Shown: positions 62,896 through 64,000 of the stretch, piece by piece | How the letters are laid out: each line of letters opens with the position of its first letter | Numbering within the stretch: position 1 is the stretch's first letter | From: Elgaria multicarinata webbii | Taxonomy: Eukaryota; Chordata; Lepidosauria; Squamata; Anguidae | Assembly: GCF_023053635.1 (NCBI RefSeq) | Contig: NC_086183.1 | Span: forward strand, 813,501 to 877,500 | Direction: 5' to 3' | DNA: 64,000 bases | Made by a program: the position numbers and the translations under genes | The notes under the pieces: model-generated | Database searches by the model: none | What the model was told of the DNA's origin: nothing | Seen by the model: the letters and a program-made list of their open reading frames with translations, nothing else

Positions 62896-63600
62896 TAGGA
62901 TTTACAAACGTTTTCTCATCATTGTAGATGGGCAAAAATGACCATGTAGCAAAAATGCAGAGCACGGGAAGCACAGAGGTGAAGATAGTCTCAGCACTCT
63001 TCTCACTCTGCATAGAATCCCTGTCAGTCTCCGAGTGCAGAGCTGAGGTGCTTCTGAATTCATATAACAGGAATACAGTAAGTCATATGGGTTTGGGTAA
63101 TGATAGTGATGAAACACTGTTGGTATTAGAATCCTCATGCTGTTGATGACTTGCATGTTAGTTCCAGGGATCATCATCATCATCACAAACCAGGACTTTT
63201 GGGCCAGTTTGCATGATCAAATGGGCCACCATGGCTTAAATCTCTGCTTGTCATGTTGTCCAAACATAGGCAGTATGGCTTGTTTGAGGGGAAAAGGACT
63301 CTCAAATAAACCTACAACAGGTTATCAATAATTTGAGGGTTGTCTCCCCTTCAAACAAGCCATGCGTTCCAGGTTCATTTGGTATTATTTAAACCAAGGT
63401 CGCTAGTTTTGATTGTGCAAACTCACAATGCATGCTGCTCAGTCGAAACCCTACCTACCCAGATTTCTCATTGTCCTGGTTTGCACGTAAGAAGAAGCCA
63501 CCATGGAGTAATTTCCCCACTGGGCTTCTTGTTGTGTCGGGGAGCACCTTCGTGGGTGCACACTGTAGCTTGCAATTGTGTGCAAACTGGGCGAGGGTGG
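62896..63600. other. Unassigned
   Basis: Short frames on both strands without family resemblance. Contains a CATCATCATCATCATC run at 63170-63186. Confidence 0.4.
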
Positions 63601-63604
63601 GTTG

Positions 63605-64000
63605 TGGCGGTGTCTGTAAAGGGGTTAATTCATACATGGAATAGCTGTTCTTAAAAAAGGGAAGAATTGTTAAAGTCTTCTATTGTTATGATTTTAGGTA
63701 AGAACTGATAAGCCGCCAGCTAGTCGCCAGCTGTGAGTGGGCGGATGGGTACAGCCCGGAACCGCTTGGGGCCCAGGCCGGCTGGCCTTGGAGAAATTAA
63801 CATCTGAGGAAAAAGTGCGAAATACCTCACCCGAGAAGGACCGGAGGGTGGGAGGGAAGTTGGAGTGGAAAGGGTTATAAAAAAGGCCTGTTTGAAATGG
63901 GGCTTTTGTCCTGAGCTGGCGGAACCTATGGCTGGGTGAAGTATGATACTGTATATAGCTTTTTAGTTTGCTGGTTGTGGGGTTCAATATATATCTGCAT
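63605..64000 (+). mobile_element. LTR-like sequence cut by the window end, low confidence
   Basis: TGTCTGTAAAGGGGTTAATT at the left edge and a TATA-type GGTTATAAAAAAGG at 63874 fit an LTR U3 region, but the right end is outside the window. Could equally be another repeat. Confidence 0.3.

Overview
The window is vertebrate nuclear DNA, most likely from a lizard or other squamate. It has long introns, three CpG-island-type gene starts, and dense young and old CR1, L2-like and L1 LINEs, hAT-type DNA elements, fold-back MITEs, tRNA-derived SINEs, a DIRS-like fossil and LTR fossils. No prokaryotic or plasmid signal is present. The organism call is inference from repeat content and from proteins that match vertebrate families I know; no search was run.

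Three host genes can be rebuilt exon by exon with GT-AG introns and consistent phase. (1) MTF1, the zinc-sensing transcription factor, plus strand: coding exons from 8998 to 28844, six C2H2 fingers and the Cys-rich metal-sensing cluster, 738 residues; a CpG island at about 7.4-8.5 kb and a long 3' UTR to about 33.3 kb. (2) YRDC, the threonylcarbamoyl-AMP synthase needed for tRNA t6A, plus strand, 35233-38340, five exons, 275 residues. (3) MANEAL, a Golgi GH99 endo-alpha-mannosidase-like protein, minus strand, 45138-40018, four exons, 452 residues, tail-to-tail with YRDC. The order MTF1-YRDC-MANEAL agrees with human 1p34.3, so this is conserved synteny. A fourth CpG island at about 60.9-62.0 kb with a ZNF143-type motif marks a promoter whose gene lies beyond the window or is not recognisable here.

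Layout: 1-4.2 kb, the 3' part of a recent L1 with nearly open ORF2; 4.3-6.4 kb, a hAT-type element with a perfect 8-bp target duplication that encloses a LINE tail and a 105-bp minisatellite; 6.5-7.3 kb, an L2-like RT relic; 7.4-33.3 kb, MTF1 with introns full of CR1 and L2 pieces, a second minisatellite (110-bp unit) beside the same kind of LINE tail, and fold-back sequences; 33.3-34.8 kb, a SINE piece, a perfect palindromic MITE and CR1; 34.9-45.8 kb, YRDC and MANEAL; 46.4-59.1 kb, a repeat-dense block of nested L2, CR1, DIRS-like and LTR fossils; 59.5-60.3 kb, an LTR with leader; 60.5-60.85 kb, a fold-back element with 8-bp duplications; 61-62 kb, the orphan CpG island; 62-64 kb, DNA-transposon and LTR-like remnants.

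The most interesting points are repeat-gene contacts: YRDC's exon 2 donor sits on the terminus of a CR1 insertion, MTF1's exon 6 acceptor lies about 40 bp from a LINE fragment, and two loci show a minisatellite fused to a LINE-type tail. I found no convincing new multi-gene system.
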